A DNA stretch of 64,000 nt, taken from Caballeronia sp. SEWSISQ10-4 2. GTDB taxonomy: Bacteria > Pseudomonadota > Gammaproteobacteria > Burkholderiales > Burkholderiaceae. The notes under the pieces were generated by a model that saw only the letters and a program-made list of their open reading frames with translations, was not told the DNA's origin and ran no database searches. The position numbers and the translations under genes are program-made. The stretch lies in contig NZ_JALPRJ010000021.1 in assembly GCF_030464885.1 (NCBI RefSeq), positions 1 through 64,000 of the forward strand, read 5' to 3'. Position 1 is the stretch's first letter. Every line of letters begins with the position of its first letter. Of the stretch, positions 1-8,390 are shown piece after piece.

Positions 1-11
1 AACGAGCTTTC

Positions 12-34
12 TCGCTGTCGTCGCGCGACAGCGA
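12..34. terminator. Perfect hairpin at the left edge, possible terminator
   Basis: Positions 12-20 (TCGCTGTCG) and 26-34 (CGACAGCGA) form a perfect 9-bp stem around a 5-nt loop. It lies beyond the 3' end of the leftward PucR-type gene and could end that transcript or one entering from the left. No clear U-run follows on either strand, so the terminator role is inferred from the fold alone. Confidence 0.35.
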
Positions 35-180
35 CGTTGTGTATAACGACATGCCTTGAACGGGGTGTTTTCCATCCTGGTAGCAAGTCAGTGCAAGCGA
101 TGAAAACACTTACGCCGTTTCTGGCGATGGACCGCAGGGAATTGTCTTTCTGAAGCGCGGATAATTAGACAGGGCCTGGT

Positions 181-1431
181 TTACCTGGTGGAGCCGCGCA
201 GCTTGATTGCAATATCGAGCTTCGATATCCAGCTTGCGTCGTCCAGGCGTGCGCCAAGGATATTTTCGATTCGTTCGAGCCGATAATTGAGCGTATTCGG
301 ATGGATGCCGAGAACGCTTGCGGTTACCTTTCTTCGTTGTAGCTGATTGAAGTAGGTCTTGAGTGTTTCGAGTAACTCCGGTTCGCTCGCCAGCTGTTCG
401 ACTAGAGAGACGAGGTATCGCAGCGCGTTTTTCGTACCGCGTACGCTTTCTTCGAGGACGATTTTCGAATACAACCACACGCGCTCTTCGCCTCCCTGAC
501 TGCGGCCGAGACTAAGGGCGCGGTTTGCTTCCTCCGCGGACATAGCCCAGCCTGCTGCGCCTTCGCCCATCAGGCCAACGCCGATCGCCTTGATTTCCGG
601 TATTGCTTCTGCGAGTGCTGCGATCTGCTTGCCCACTTGAAGATCACTCACGCCCATTAGGTCACCGAGCCGGGACGGTATCCACACGAGCAGTGTCCCG
701 CGGTGCCAGATATCGACGAGCTCATCGACGGACAATTTGAGGCGCCGTGCGGTTGCAACGACAATTCGATCCAGTTCGCTTTTGAACGTGGGTGAATTGC
801 TGTCGATCGAGTGAACGTCGATGGCCAGCGCTATTCTGGGAATCGTTCCATCGAACCGAAGGGCGGCAGCGGTCTTGGCGAATCCCTCGGTATCTTCGGG
901 ATAGTGAAAAATAATGCTGTGCAACTGATATCGGAGTGAGTCCCGCCAGCGAGCCTGTTTATATTGTTCATCCAGGTAAGTCTGAGAGATGATCTGCGCC
1001 AGGATGTCGAAGAACTCCATCAAAAACGGAGAGATTCGGAATAACAGCTCATCCCGCAAATCGTCACTTTTCTCATCCAGTTCAATATAGAAACACCATA
1101 ATTCACGGGACCCCAGTCGGAACGCGCGCAGTAGCGCATCGAGGGGTACGCCTTGGTAGACCCTCCGGCGGCCGTACTCCCGGAAGGCTTCAAACTCTTC
1201 AGCGGATGGCGCGCTACCGGACAATAGAGTATCGAACCAAAGCTTCGCAGACCAGGCGATCGAATTGCGTATATCAAGTTTTGCTGGAGAATCCAGATCG
1301 GCATACAGCTTGATATTCATCAACGCTGCATATACTCGATCGCCGACTCTCGCGTGATCAACGGCGATTTTCTCAGTCCACCCGCGTAGGGCTAGCGATA
1401 TTTCAGGGACACTTTTAGTCACGCTTTGCAT
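181..1431 (-). CDS. PucR/CdaR-type helix-turn-helix transcriptional regulator
   Basis: This 416-residue cytoplasmic regulator has the PucR/CdaR layout. An N-terminal sensory region of about 170 residues is followed by a middle GGDEF-like region. The C-terminal helix-turn-helix (about residues 355-405) carries the family pattern LGIHPNTLNYRLERIE followed by LG. It is transcribed away from the ring-cleavage operon that begins at 2075, so it is the natural candidate regulator of that operon. PucR family members often respond to catabolic substrates; the ligand here is unknown. The start is uncertain: an AGAGGA lies directly against the ATG at 1431, and a GTG a few codons downstream would have better spacing. 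No truncation is visible. Confidence 0.88.
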   Translation of the reverse strand: MQSVTKSVPEISLALRGWTEKIAVDHARVGDRVYAALMNIKLYADLDSPAKLDIRNSIAWSAKLWFDTLLSGSAPSAEEFEAFREYGRRRVYQGVPLDALLRAFRLGSRELWCFYIELDEKSDDLRDELLFRISPFLMEFFDILAQIISQTYLDEQYKQARWRDSLRYQLHSIIFHYPEDTEGFAKTAAALRFDGTIPRIALAIDVHSIDSNSPTFKSELDRIVVATARRLKLSVDELVDIWHRGTLLVWIPSRLGDLMGVSDLQVGKQIAALAEAIPEIKAIGVGLMGEGAAGWAMSAEEANRALSLGRSQGGEERVWLYSKIVLEESVRGTKNALRYLVSLVEQLASEPELLETLKTYFNQLQRRKVTASVLGIHPNTLNYRLERIENILGARLDDASWISKLDIAIKLRGSTR

Positions 1432-2074
1432 TCCTCTGTGATCGTCGTCCTCGCTAGCTTACCGAAGTCTCGTCCCGATGTATGACTCTGCGAGTGCATC
1501 GGCCTCTTTTCCGGTTGGCTTACGTCGGGGTCGTCAAAGCCATATTTTGCGCTACGTCGTATTGCTCGGGCCGCAACTGACGAATGATAAGTGCGAAAGA
1601 AAAATGAGCGGGAAAATCGCCCGTGCGCCAGGTTTAGACCTCCAGGGCAGCATCGCCAGCCCTGCACCGACCAACGAACAGAACAAGCTGTGCAACCATG
1701 CCGTACTGACGAAACCGACCTCCCCAAGTTTTGCACGCTCTCGAAAACAGCTCGCTCAAGTGTCCGAAGCTGGCACCGGGATGTCATGACCACGGTCTTT
1801 CACTCTTCTTACATATACCTCGTATCCGGTGCGCCCCAGCTACATAGACGATAGAACCGAATCCGTCAGTTCGCCACATCCGCCTGCAGCCGCGCGGACA
1901 AGGCTTGGGCACACGCGCTGCGCACTCGCTCACCCTTCAAAAAAGTGCCATTGAATCTCATTTTTGTGTAGAGACGCGCGCGCCATCCTCAAATATTCTT
2001 ACCCCATCGAGACGATACGTACGGCGCTGAAGTCCTCATCCAGCCGTCGGCGACGAGTAATTCAAAGGAGATGG
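1432..2074. promoter_or_regulatory. Divergent intergenic region between the PucR gene and the ring-cleavage operon
   Basis: About 640 bp without a convincing gene. It must hold the promoters for the leftward regulator and the rightward operon. An AT-rich stretch at 1941-1970 begins with the 18-mer AAAAGTGCCATTGAATCT, which recurs exactly at 27345-27362 upstream of a decayed copy of the next gene. This part is therefore likely promoter or operator sequence that was duplicated with the gene. No IS remnant was recognised in 1432-1900. Confidence 0.5.
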
Positions 2075-3052
2075 ATGTTGACAAAAAAAGTCCCACTCAA
2101 GATCGCGATTGCTGAGCATCCGCACACGTCGGCCATTCGTAACGGCTCCATTTCCATCGATGGCGTGGATGCCGAGTTCATCACAGTCCAGCCGCAAATC
2201 GGTGCGTTTCGCCGGATGGTGCGCGATGTCGAGTTCGACGTTTGCGAACTGGCGCCGACGACCTACATCATCGCCCGCGCCTATGGAGCGCCGTTTGTCG
2301 GATTGCCGATCTTTGTGGTGCGGCGCTTTCACCATGGCGGGCTGCTGGTGCGTCCGGACGCCGGGATCAAAACCCCCAAAGACCTGGAGGGCAAGAAGGT
2401 GGGGGTGCGCGCTTACTCAGTCACGACCGGTGTGTGGACGCGCCAGGTTTTCATTGACGAGTTCGGGCTTGATTCATCGAAGGTGACCTGGGTCGTCGAT
2501 GACGAGGAGCATGTCACTCAGCTCAAGCTGCCGTCGAACGTGATCCACGCTCCCGCTGGCAGCTCGCTGGCGGACATGATGGCCAACGGCGAGCTGTCAG
2601 CAGGCTTTGGCGCCGCCGCAGGCATTGGCCGCACCGGCGCACCCACGGGAGGATGGAAGGAGGTCGAGGCCGACTACCCCGATTTGTTGCCCAATGCAGC
2701 CGAACTCGAGGCCGAGTACTACACCCGTACGGGGGTGTATCCGATGCATGGAACCATCGTCGTCAAGGACTCGGTGCTGGCTGAACATCCGTGGATCGCG
2801 AAATCGATCTTTGACGCTTTTGCACAGGCCAAGAAGGAATGGCTGGCGCGTCTCGATGCCGGTGATGCCACCAGCAAAAGCGACAAGAAGTATCTTGAAC
2901 TGCGCAAGATCGTTGGACACGATCCGCTTCCGTACGGTCTTCAAGAAAACCTGAGAACCATTAAAACGTTGGAAGCCACCGCGTTCAAGCAGGGTCTCAC
3001 GCCTCGCCGCATGTCCATTAACGAACTGTTTGTGGACCCACTGGCCTGCTGA
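2075..3052 (+). CDS. PBP2-fold protein of the 4,5-dihydroxyphthalate decarboxylase family (copy A)
   Basis: This 325-residue protein has the periplasmic-binding-protein type 2 fold seen in 4,5-dihydroxyphthalate decarboxylases. The family signatures are FRRMVRDVEFDVCEL (about residues 45-60), followed by LPIFVVRRFHH and DLEGKKVGVRAYSVTTGVWTR. There is no signal peptide, so a cytosolic decarboxylase is more likely than a transport binding protein. I chose the ATG at 2075 because AAAGGAG lies at 2064-2070; an upstream in-frame start at 1964 would add an arginine/serine-rich extension with no family match. It is the first gene of the operon, with ligJ 74 bp downstream. A second paralogue is at 9971, and a decayed 5' copy is at 27310-27639. 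The substrate is unknown but is probably a carboxylated phenol or a related ring acid. Confidence 0.8.
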   Translation: MLTKKVPLKIAIAEHPHTSAIRNGSISIDGVDAEFITVQPQIGAFRRMVRDVEFDVCELAPTTYIIARAYGAPFVGLPIFVVRRFHHGGLLVRPDAGIKTPKDLEGKKVGVRAYSVTTGVWTRQVFIDEFGLDSSKVTWVVDDEEHVTQLKLPSNVIHAPAGSSLADMMANGELSAGFGAAAGIGRTGAPTGGWKEVEADYPDLLPNAAELEAEYYTRTGVYPMHGTIVVKDSVLAEHPWIAKSIFDAFAQAKKEWLARLDAGDATSKSDKKYLELRKIVGHDPLPYGLQENLRTIKTLEATAFKQGLTPRRMSINELFVDPLAC

Positions 3053-3126
3053 CCCAGAAGCAACTATCTTGCATGGGACCAGAGTAACGCGCTAAAGCGC
3101 GAACTCCGGTCGACATAGGTGACAAC

Positions 3127-4152
3127 ATGATTATCGATTGCCACGGCCATTTCACGACCGTACCTACTTCATTTCGCAACTGGCGTGCCAAGCAGGTCGA
3201 GTTCGCAAACGACCCAGCCAACGCACCGTCACGCACCGATGCACATGTGACCGACGACGAAATTCGCGAAGGGGTCGGCAATGGTCAACTCAAGCTGCAG
3301 CGCGAGCGGGGCAGCGACTTGACGCTGTTTTCGCCGATCGCCGGATTGATGAGCCACCATCTGGGCAATGAACGTACGAGCCTGGAGTGGGCTGAAGTAT
3401 CAAACGACCTCGTGTACCGCGTGACGAAACTCTATCCGGACAATTTTGCGCCGGTCTGCCAGTTGCCGCAATCGCCGGGCGTAGCACCCGCGAATTCCAT
3501 CCCCGAGTTGCGACGCTGCGTCGAGCAGATGGGCTTCGTGGGATGCAACCTGAACCCCGATCCGACGGGCGGCTACTGGACCGGCAAGCCGATGACCGAT
3601 CGCGAGTGGTATCCACTCTACGAAGCGCTGGTCGACCTGGACGTGCCCGCGATGATCCACGTGGCAGCCTCCTGCAACCCCTGCTTCCATGGCACCGGAG
3701 CCCACTATCTGAACGCCGATACGTCGGTGTTCATGCAGGTGCTGCAGTCCGACTTGTTCAAGGATTTCCCGGCGTTGCGCTTCGTTATTCCACACGGCGG
3801 TGGTGCGGTTCCCTATCACTGGGGACGCTATCGAGGAATGTCGCTGGAAATGTGTAATCGCCCGCTCGAAGGATTGCTGAACAACATCTTCTTCGACTCG
3901 TGTGTCTATCACAAGCCGGGCGTCGAGTTGCTGACCAAGGTTATACCGACCGATAACGTGATGTTTGGATCGGAAATGGTCGGTGCAGTGCGAGGCAAGG
4001 ATCCGGCAACCGGCCAGTACTTCGACGACACCAAGCGCTACATCGACGCTTGCACCGAGCTGACGGACGAGGATCGCTTCAAGATCTTCGAAGGCAACGC
4101 ACGGCGCGTCTACCCGCGTCTCGATGCGCGCCTGAAGGCCCGCAGCAAATAA
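3127..4152 (+). CDS. ligJ: 4-oxalomesaconate hydratase
   Basis: This 341-residue amidohydrolase-superfamily protein matches LigJ of the protocatechuate 4,5-cleavage and gallate pathways in length and along its whole sequence. LigJ hydrates 4-oxalomesaconate to 4-carboxy-4-hydroxy-2-oxoadipate in the cytoplasm. Visible markers are the N-terminal metal motif IIDCHGHF, LPQSP followed by GFVGCNLNPDP, VPAMIHVAASCNP, IPHGGGAVPYHWGR and LFGSEMVGAVRG-type residues near position 280. It sits between the first PBP2-fold gene and a second amidohydrolase. Together with the dioxygenase and aldolase downstream, it places the pathway on the oxalomesaconate route. The assignment rests on remembered similarity to the Sphingobium SYK-6 enzyme rather than a search. 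Confidence 0.88.
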   Translation: MIIDCHGHFTTVPTSFRNWRAKQVEFANDPANAPSRTDAHVTDDEIREGVGNGQLKLQRERGSDLTLFSPIAGLMSHHLGNERTSLEWAEVSNDLVYRVTKLYPDNFAPVCQLPQSPGVAPANSIPELRRCVEQMGFVGCNLNPDPTGGYWTGKPMTDREWYPLYEALVDLDVPAMIHVAASCNPCFHGTGAHYLNADTSVFMQVLQSDLFKDFPALRFVIPHGGGAVPYHWGRYRGMSLEMCNRPLEGLLNNIFFDSCVYHKPGVELLTKVIPTDNVMFGSEMVGAVRGKDPATGQYFDDTKRYIDACTELTDEDRFKIFEGNARRVYPRLDARLKARSK

Positions 4153-4197
4153 CATTGGCGCCAGCCGTACGCAACTGAAAAAGGGACTGAGACACTC

Positions 4198-5049
4198 ATG
4201 GCTTCATCAATTGTTGATATCCATCCACACATCATTTCCGACGAGGAGAGCCGTTATCCGCCGGCACCGCTGTTCGGCACGCGCTCGGAATGGTCGAAGG
4301 AACGCCCCACTACCGTCGAGACATTGATCGCGTCGATGGACAACGCCGGCGTTGCCAAGGCCGCCGTGGTCCATTCTTCGACCACCTACGGTTTCGACAA
4401 CAGTTATGTAGTTGACAGTTGTGCGAAGTATCCAGGACGCCTCGTTGCCGTCGGCTCCGTCGACGTGTTGCAGTCGGATGCGCCAGCGCGCATCCGCGAA
4501 TGGGTCAAGCTTGGCCTTGCTGGTTTGCGCCTGTTCACGGGCGGTAGCACGAAGGAGTTCGACCCGAGCGAACTCGATGATCCACGTTCATTTCCGGCGT
4601 GGGAACTTTGTGCGGAGCTTAGCCTGACGATGTGCATTCAGACCGGTCCAATCGGACTGCCGCAGGTAACGAAGCTTGCCCGTCTTTTTTCCGACGTGCC
4701 CATCATCCTCGATCACCTTGGACGTCCCGACGTCGCTGACGGTGCGCCCTATGCCGCGGCGCAAAGTTTGTTCGACCTGGCGCCGCTCGAAAACATCTAC
4801 CTGAAGCTCACGCCGCGTATCTTTGGCGATGTGAAGAAGGAAAAGGCAAGCGCCGAAACATTCTTCCCGCGCGTGGTCGAGGCATTTGGCGCGAAGCGGA
4901 TGGCCTGGGGATCGAATTTTCCGACGTCGCCAGGAACGCTCCCGGAAATTCTGGCGACCGCTCAGGCGGGTCTGCAATGCCTGAGCGATGAAGACCGCGC
5001 GTGGATATTTGGCAAGACGGCACAGCAACTGTATCCAGCCGTAGCCTAA
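4198..5049 (+). CDS. Amidohydrolase-2 family hydrolase, LigI-like
   Basis: This 283-residue TIM-barrel amidohydrolase belongs to the COG3618 group, which includes 2-pyrone-4,6-dicarboxylate lactonase (LigI). The N-terminal VDIHPHII supplies the HxH metal or substrate site. LDHLGRPD lies near residue 180, and WGSNFP near residue 240 carries the late-barrel region. Next to ligJ, a lactonase that opens a pyrone dicarboxylate to 4-oxalomesaconate is a sensible role, but no dedicated CHMS dehydrogenase (LigC) is present, so a different lactone or acid is possible. The start has AAGGGA 12-17 bases upstream and follows ligJ by 45 bp, consistent with cotranscription. Confidence 0.78.
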   Translation: MASSIVDIHPHIISDEESRYPPAPLFGTRSEWSKERPTTVETLIASMDNAGVAKAAVVHSSTTYGFDNSYVVDSCAKYPGRLVAVGSVDVLQSDAPARIREWVKLGLAGLRLFTGGSTKEFDPSELDDPRSFPAWELCAELSLTMCIQTGPIGLPQVTKLARLFSDVPIILDHLGRPDVADGAPYAAAQSLFDLAPLENIYLKLTPRIFGDVKKEKASAETFFPRVVEAFGAKRMAWGSNFPTSPGTLPEILATAQAGLQCLSDEDRAWIFGKTAQQLYPAVA

Positions 5050-5139
5050 GTTCTGATGCATCCGTGCAGTCCACCCAAGGCGCCAGCGACGCCTTGGGTG
5101 GCCGAGAAACAGAATCAGTGCAAACCAAGAAGAAAGCAG

Positions 5140-6420
5140 ATGGAGACAAGCAAGTCAGGACGAACAGGGACCGTGAGCCGATGGGGCACTCTCGCGCTCC
5201 TTGCGATCGGTGTTTTAATTTCGTTTGTCGATCGCACCAGCATTTCTTCCACGCTGGCGGACGCAAGTTTCGTTAAACACTTTGCGCTCACGAACGTTGA
5301 TCGCGGCTGGATCAACTCGGCTTTCTTCTGGTCGTATGGACTGTTTCAAGTGCCGATGGGCTGGGCGGCCGATCGCTATGGCGTCAAATGGCCCTACGCG
5401 GTCAGCTTCGCGGCGTGGTGCATCGCTACCGCGTTGATGGGGGCGGTGACGGCGCTCGCGAGCCTGGTCGTCCTGCGCCTGATCATTGGCATGTCCGAAG
5501 CTATCGTAATTCCTGCAAGCTATCGCTGGATTCGCAACAACTTCGGCGAAAGCCAGAATGGCCTGGCCGTCGGCATTCTCGCGATGGGCAACAAGTTCGG
5601 TCCCGCCCTCGGTGCACCGGTCGGGGCCTGGTTCATTGTCAATTATTCCTGGCAGGTCATGTTCGTGGCGACGGGCCTGGTTGGGCTGATCTGGCTGGCG
5701 CCGTGGTTGCTGCTGGTCCGCAATGACCTTCCATCGCGGACGGAACTCACCGCGGCGAATCGAAGCGCCCGCACGGTCGGCCTCGGCAGCATCTTGTCCA
5801 GCCCGGTCGTATGGGGCGGAATGATCACCAACTTTTGCTACGGCTACTTCACATTCTATTGCATGACCTGGATGCCAGCCTATCTGGTCGAGCAACGCGG
5901 TCTCTCGATTTCGAGGTCCGGGCTGTTCACCTTCTTCAGCTTCGCCGGCATCGCGATCGTCGCGGCCGTCGCGGGATGGGGAGCGGACCGGATCATCGCA
6001 CGGGGAAACAACGCTGTACTGGTGCGTAAGGCATTCACCATTGCGGGCTTTGTGGGCGGATGTACCGTCCTGCTCGGCGCCTATGCGCATTCGCTTGAGA
6101 TGGCCTTGTTCTGGAACGTGCTCTCGCTCTCGCTGCTCGGCCTTACCACTGCGAACAACCTTGTCCTGTCGCGCCTGACCTTGATCCCCAAGCAAGCGAT
6201 CGGATTGGTCACCGGCGTGCAGCAGGTTGCCACCAGCCTCGCGGGCGGTGTGGCAGCAAGCCTGTCGGGCTGGCTTCTCCACGTCAGCGGAAGCTACGAC
6301 CTGTCGATGATGGTGATCCTGGTTTTCCTGCTGATCGGTGCAACGGCCACTGCAACCCTGTTCCGTCCCGAATGGGCGCCGAAGGTGACCGAAGCGCGTG
6401 GCTCGCTGCGGCAAGCCTAG
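5140..6420 (+). CDS. MFS transporter, anion:cation symporter type
   Basis: A 426-residue integral membrane carrier with about twelve predicted hydrophobic segments. The first-loop signature is FVDRTSISSTLAD, followed by VPMGWAADRYGVK between helices 2 and 3. These mark the ACS/phthalate-permease branch that imports organic acids, including aromatic carboxylates. The ATG at 5140 begins METSKSGRTG just before the first helix. An upstream ATG at 5056 would add 28 polar residues that are poorly supported. Its position inside the ring-cleavage operon suggests that it imports the pathway substrate. Substrate specificity cannot be read from the sequence. Confidence 0.85.
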   Translation: METSKSGRTGTVSRWGTLALLAIGVLISFVDRTSISSTLADASFVKHFALTNVDRGWINSAFFWSYGLFQVPMGWAADRYGVKWPYAVSFAAWCIATALMGAVTALASLVVLRLIIGMSEAIVIPASYRWIRNNFGESQNGLAVGILAMGNKFGPALGAPVGAWFIVNYSWQVMFVATGLVGLIWLAPWLLLVRNDLPSRTELTAANRSARTVGLGSILSSPVVWGGMITNFCYGYFTFYCMTWMPAYLVEQRGLSISRSGLFTFFSFAGIAIVAAVAGWGADRIIARGNNAVLVRKAFTIAGFVGGCTVLLGAYAHSLEMALFWNVLSLSLLGLTTANNLVLSRLTLIPKQAIGLVTGVQQVATSLAGGVAASLSGWLLHVSGSYDLSMMVILVFLLIGATATATLFRPEWAPKVTEARGSLRQA

Positions 6421-6483
6421 AAATCACGGCATGGCCGCAATAGCAGGCCTTGTTGAACACATTAATTCACTGAGAGATCCTAC

Positions 6484-7470
6484 ATGGCGAAGATCGTATT
6501 CGGGATGGCGGTGCCGCACAGCGGCATGCTTGGGCAGGCACCGGAGGACTGGCTGAAAAACGGTGAGCGGGACCGTAACAATCAGGAGCTGTGGTACCGC
6601 AATCGGACCTGGACCTATCCCGAGCTGGAAGCGCATCGTGAAGCGGCCTTCGAGAAATTCCTGACGCTCGAAGAGCGCACTGCGCGCGCTGCGCGCTGCC
6701 GTACCGCGCTTGATAAGATGGCCGCCGCCTACCGCGACGCGAACATCGATGTCGCGATCATTCTGGGCAAGGACCAGAAGGAGATCTTCACTGATTTCTC
6801 GCCCTCGATCGTCATCTATAGCGGCGAGGAAGTGCACAACGGCCCACCACAGCGGCAAGTCTATGCGCCCGACCATCACGTCACGCACAAGTGTCATCCC
6901 AAGCTGGCTGCCCATCTCATCGGCAGCTTCCAGCAAGAGGGTTTCGACCTGACGGACCTCTTCGCGTGGCCCGACAACGTGTGGATGAAGCCACTGCCTG
7001 ACTATCCGGTCGCGCCGCACGCGTACAGCTTCGTGTATCACCAGATCATGGACGACAATCCGCCGCCGCACGTCCCGATCATCATGAATTGCTTCTATCC
7101 GCCGACACAGCCGTCGATGCCACGTTGCATTGAATTCGGACGGGTCCTGCGCGACGCCATCAATGCGTGGCCTGAAGACGTGCGTGTGGGTATCTTCGCC
7201 TCCGGCGGCTTGTCCCACTTCGTCAACGACGAGGAGTTCGATCACAGCATCATGAAGATGCTGGCTGACTACGACTATGACGGCCTGGCCGCGGTGGATG
7301 ACCGCTCATACCAGTCCGGCACCTCCGAAATCAAACTCTACGTCAGCGTGATGAAGGCGGTGCAGGAAACGGGTGCCGAGATGACGCTGGTGGACTACGT
7401 TCCCTGCTGGCGCACACCTGCGGGGACCGGCGAAGGCATGGGTTTCATGTACTGGAAAGCGGCCGACTGA
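6484..7470 (+). CDS. Class III extradiol ring-cleavage dioxygenase, LigB family
   Basis: This 328-residue protein belongs to the LigB-type non-haem Fe(II) dioxygenases that open catecholic rings beside the hydroxyls. AVPHSGML near the N-terminus gives the first iron histidine, the HNGPP and PDHHVTHKCHP segment lies around residues 120-140, and FASGGLSHF near residue 240 carries the catalytic histidine. It is longer than protocatechuate dioxygenase beta subunits (about 300) but shorter than the fused gallate dioxygenases DesB/GalA (about 420). No separate LigA-like small subunit is nearby, so it probably acts alone. The product most likely feeds LigJ and the aldolase of the same operon. Confidence 0.85.
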   Translation: MAKIVFGMAVPHSGMLGQAPEDWLKNGERDRNNQELWYRNRTWTYPELEAHREAAFEKFLTLEERTARAARCRTALDKMAAAYRDANIDVAIILGKDQKEIFTDFSPSIVIYSGEEVHNGPPQRQVYAPDHHVTHKCHPKLAAHLIGSFQQEGFDLTDLFAWPDNVWMKPLPDYPVAPHAYSFVYHQIMDDNPPPHVPIIMNCFYPPTQPSMPRCIEFGRVLRDAINAWPEDVRVGIFASGGLSHFVNDEEFDHSIMKMLADYDYDGLAAVDDRSYQSGTSEIKLYVSVMKAVQETGAEMTLVDYVPCWRTPAGTGEGMGFMYWKAAD

Positions 7471-7532
7471 TCTGGCTTCATGCAACCCGCTATACATCCA
7501 CCCGCGCACTCAATTAACGAGAGAGAAAGGCC

Positions 7533-8390
7533 ATGAGCGATATGCGCCTCAACAGCATCATTCGCGCTTTCGAATCCAATAAGCCCGCATTCACTGCATT
7601 CGCAAAGCTGGATAAGCAGACCGCCATCGAGATGAGCGATGCACCGTATGACGGCATCGTTTTCGAGATGGAGCACAACCCCTACGACGTATCGGCATTG
7701 GGCGATGCGTTGCAGTACATGCTTAACCGAAAGCAGATTGCCGAATCCGGCTCGGTTGCGCCGCGCGTCACACCGATTGCCCGTATTCCCGCGAACGGCG
7801 TCGAAATGAACCAGGCCTTCGCGAAGCAAGTGCTCGATCGCGGCGCCTATGGCGTGGTATGGCCGCATGTAGCGACGGTCGAGCAGGCCTATAACGCCGT
7901 GGCATCGTGCCGCTATGCCCGGCCCAAGAACGCACCGCCGTATGAGCCCAAGGGCGTACGTGGTGACGGCCCCGCAACCGCTGCTCGCTACTGGGGCTTG
8001 AGTATGGCCGATTACTACAAAAAAGCGGATGTCTGGCCGCTGGCGCCGCAGGGGGAAGTTCTGGTCGGGCTGATGTGCGAGAGCACCGAGGCGATTGAAA
8101 ACCTCGACGACATCCTGTCGAACGTGCTCGGCATTGGCTTCATTCTTATCGGCGAAGGCGATCTTAGCCAGCAACTTGGGTATCCGCGCGAGTATGAGCA
8201 CCCGGCCGTGCTCGATGCCATGCGCCAGATTGTCGAGACTTGCCACAAGCACAAAGTGGTGGTCGGCAATCCGCATGTCACTGCGAAGAATCATCAGCGG
8301 CTGCTTGAAGAGGGATACCGCTTCCTGATGTCGGCGCCGCAGCGCAGCTATGGCGTTGTAGGCACGGCGCGCGAGATGGCGGGGTATTGA
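7533..8390 (+). CDS. HpcH/HpaI-family aldolase
   Basis: A 285-residue class II (metal-dependent) pyruvate aldolase family protein. PIARIPANG provides the conserved catalytic arginine. CESTEAIEN and IGEGDLSQQLG supply the Glu and Asp metal ligands, and FEMEHNPYD replaces the usual LDxEH motif. In this operon the obvious job is retro-aldol cleavage of 4-carboxy-4-hydroxy-2-oxoadipate, the LigJ product, to pyruvate and oxaloacetate. In the classical pathway a LigK/ProA-type aldolase does this, so the protein would be a functional analogue. GAGAAAGG precedes the ATG. The stop codon is followed immediately by the ATG of the ThDP enzyme, implying translational coupling. Confidence 0.86.
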   Translation: MSDMRLNSIIRAFESNKPAFTAFAKLDKQTAIEMSDAPYDGIVFEMEHNPYDVSALGDALQYMLNRKQIAESGSVAPRVTPIARIPANGVEMNQAFAKQVLDRGAYGVVWPHVATVEQAYNAVASCRYARPKNAPPYEPKGVRGDGPATAARYWGLSMADYYKKADVWPLAPQGEVLVGLMCESTEAIENLDDILSNVLGIGFILIGEGDLSQQLGYPREYEHPAVLDAMRQIVETCHKHKVVVGNPHVTAKNHQRLLEEGYRFLMSAPQRSYGVVGTAREMAGY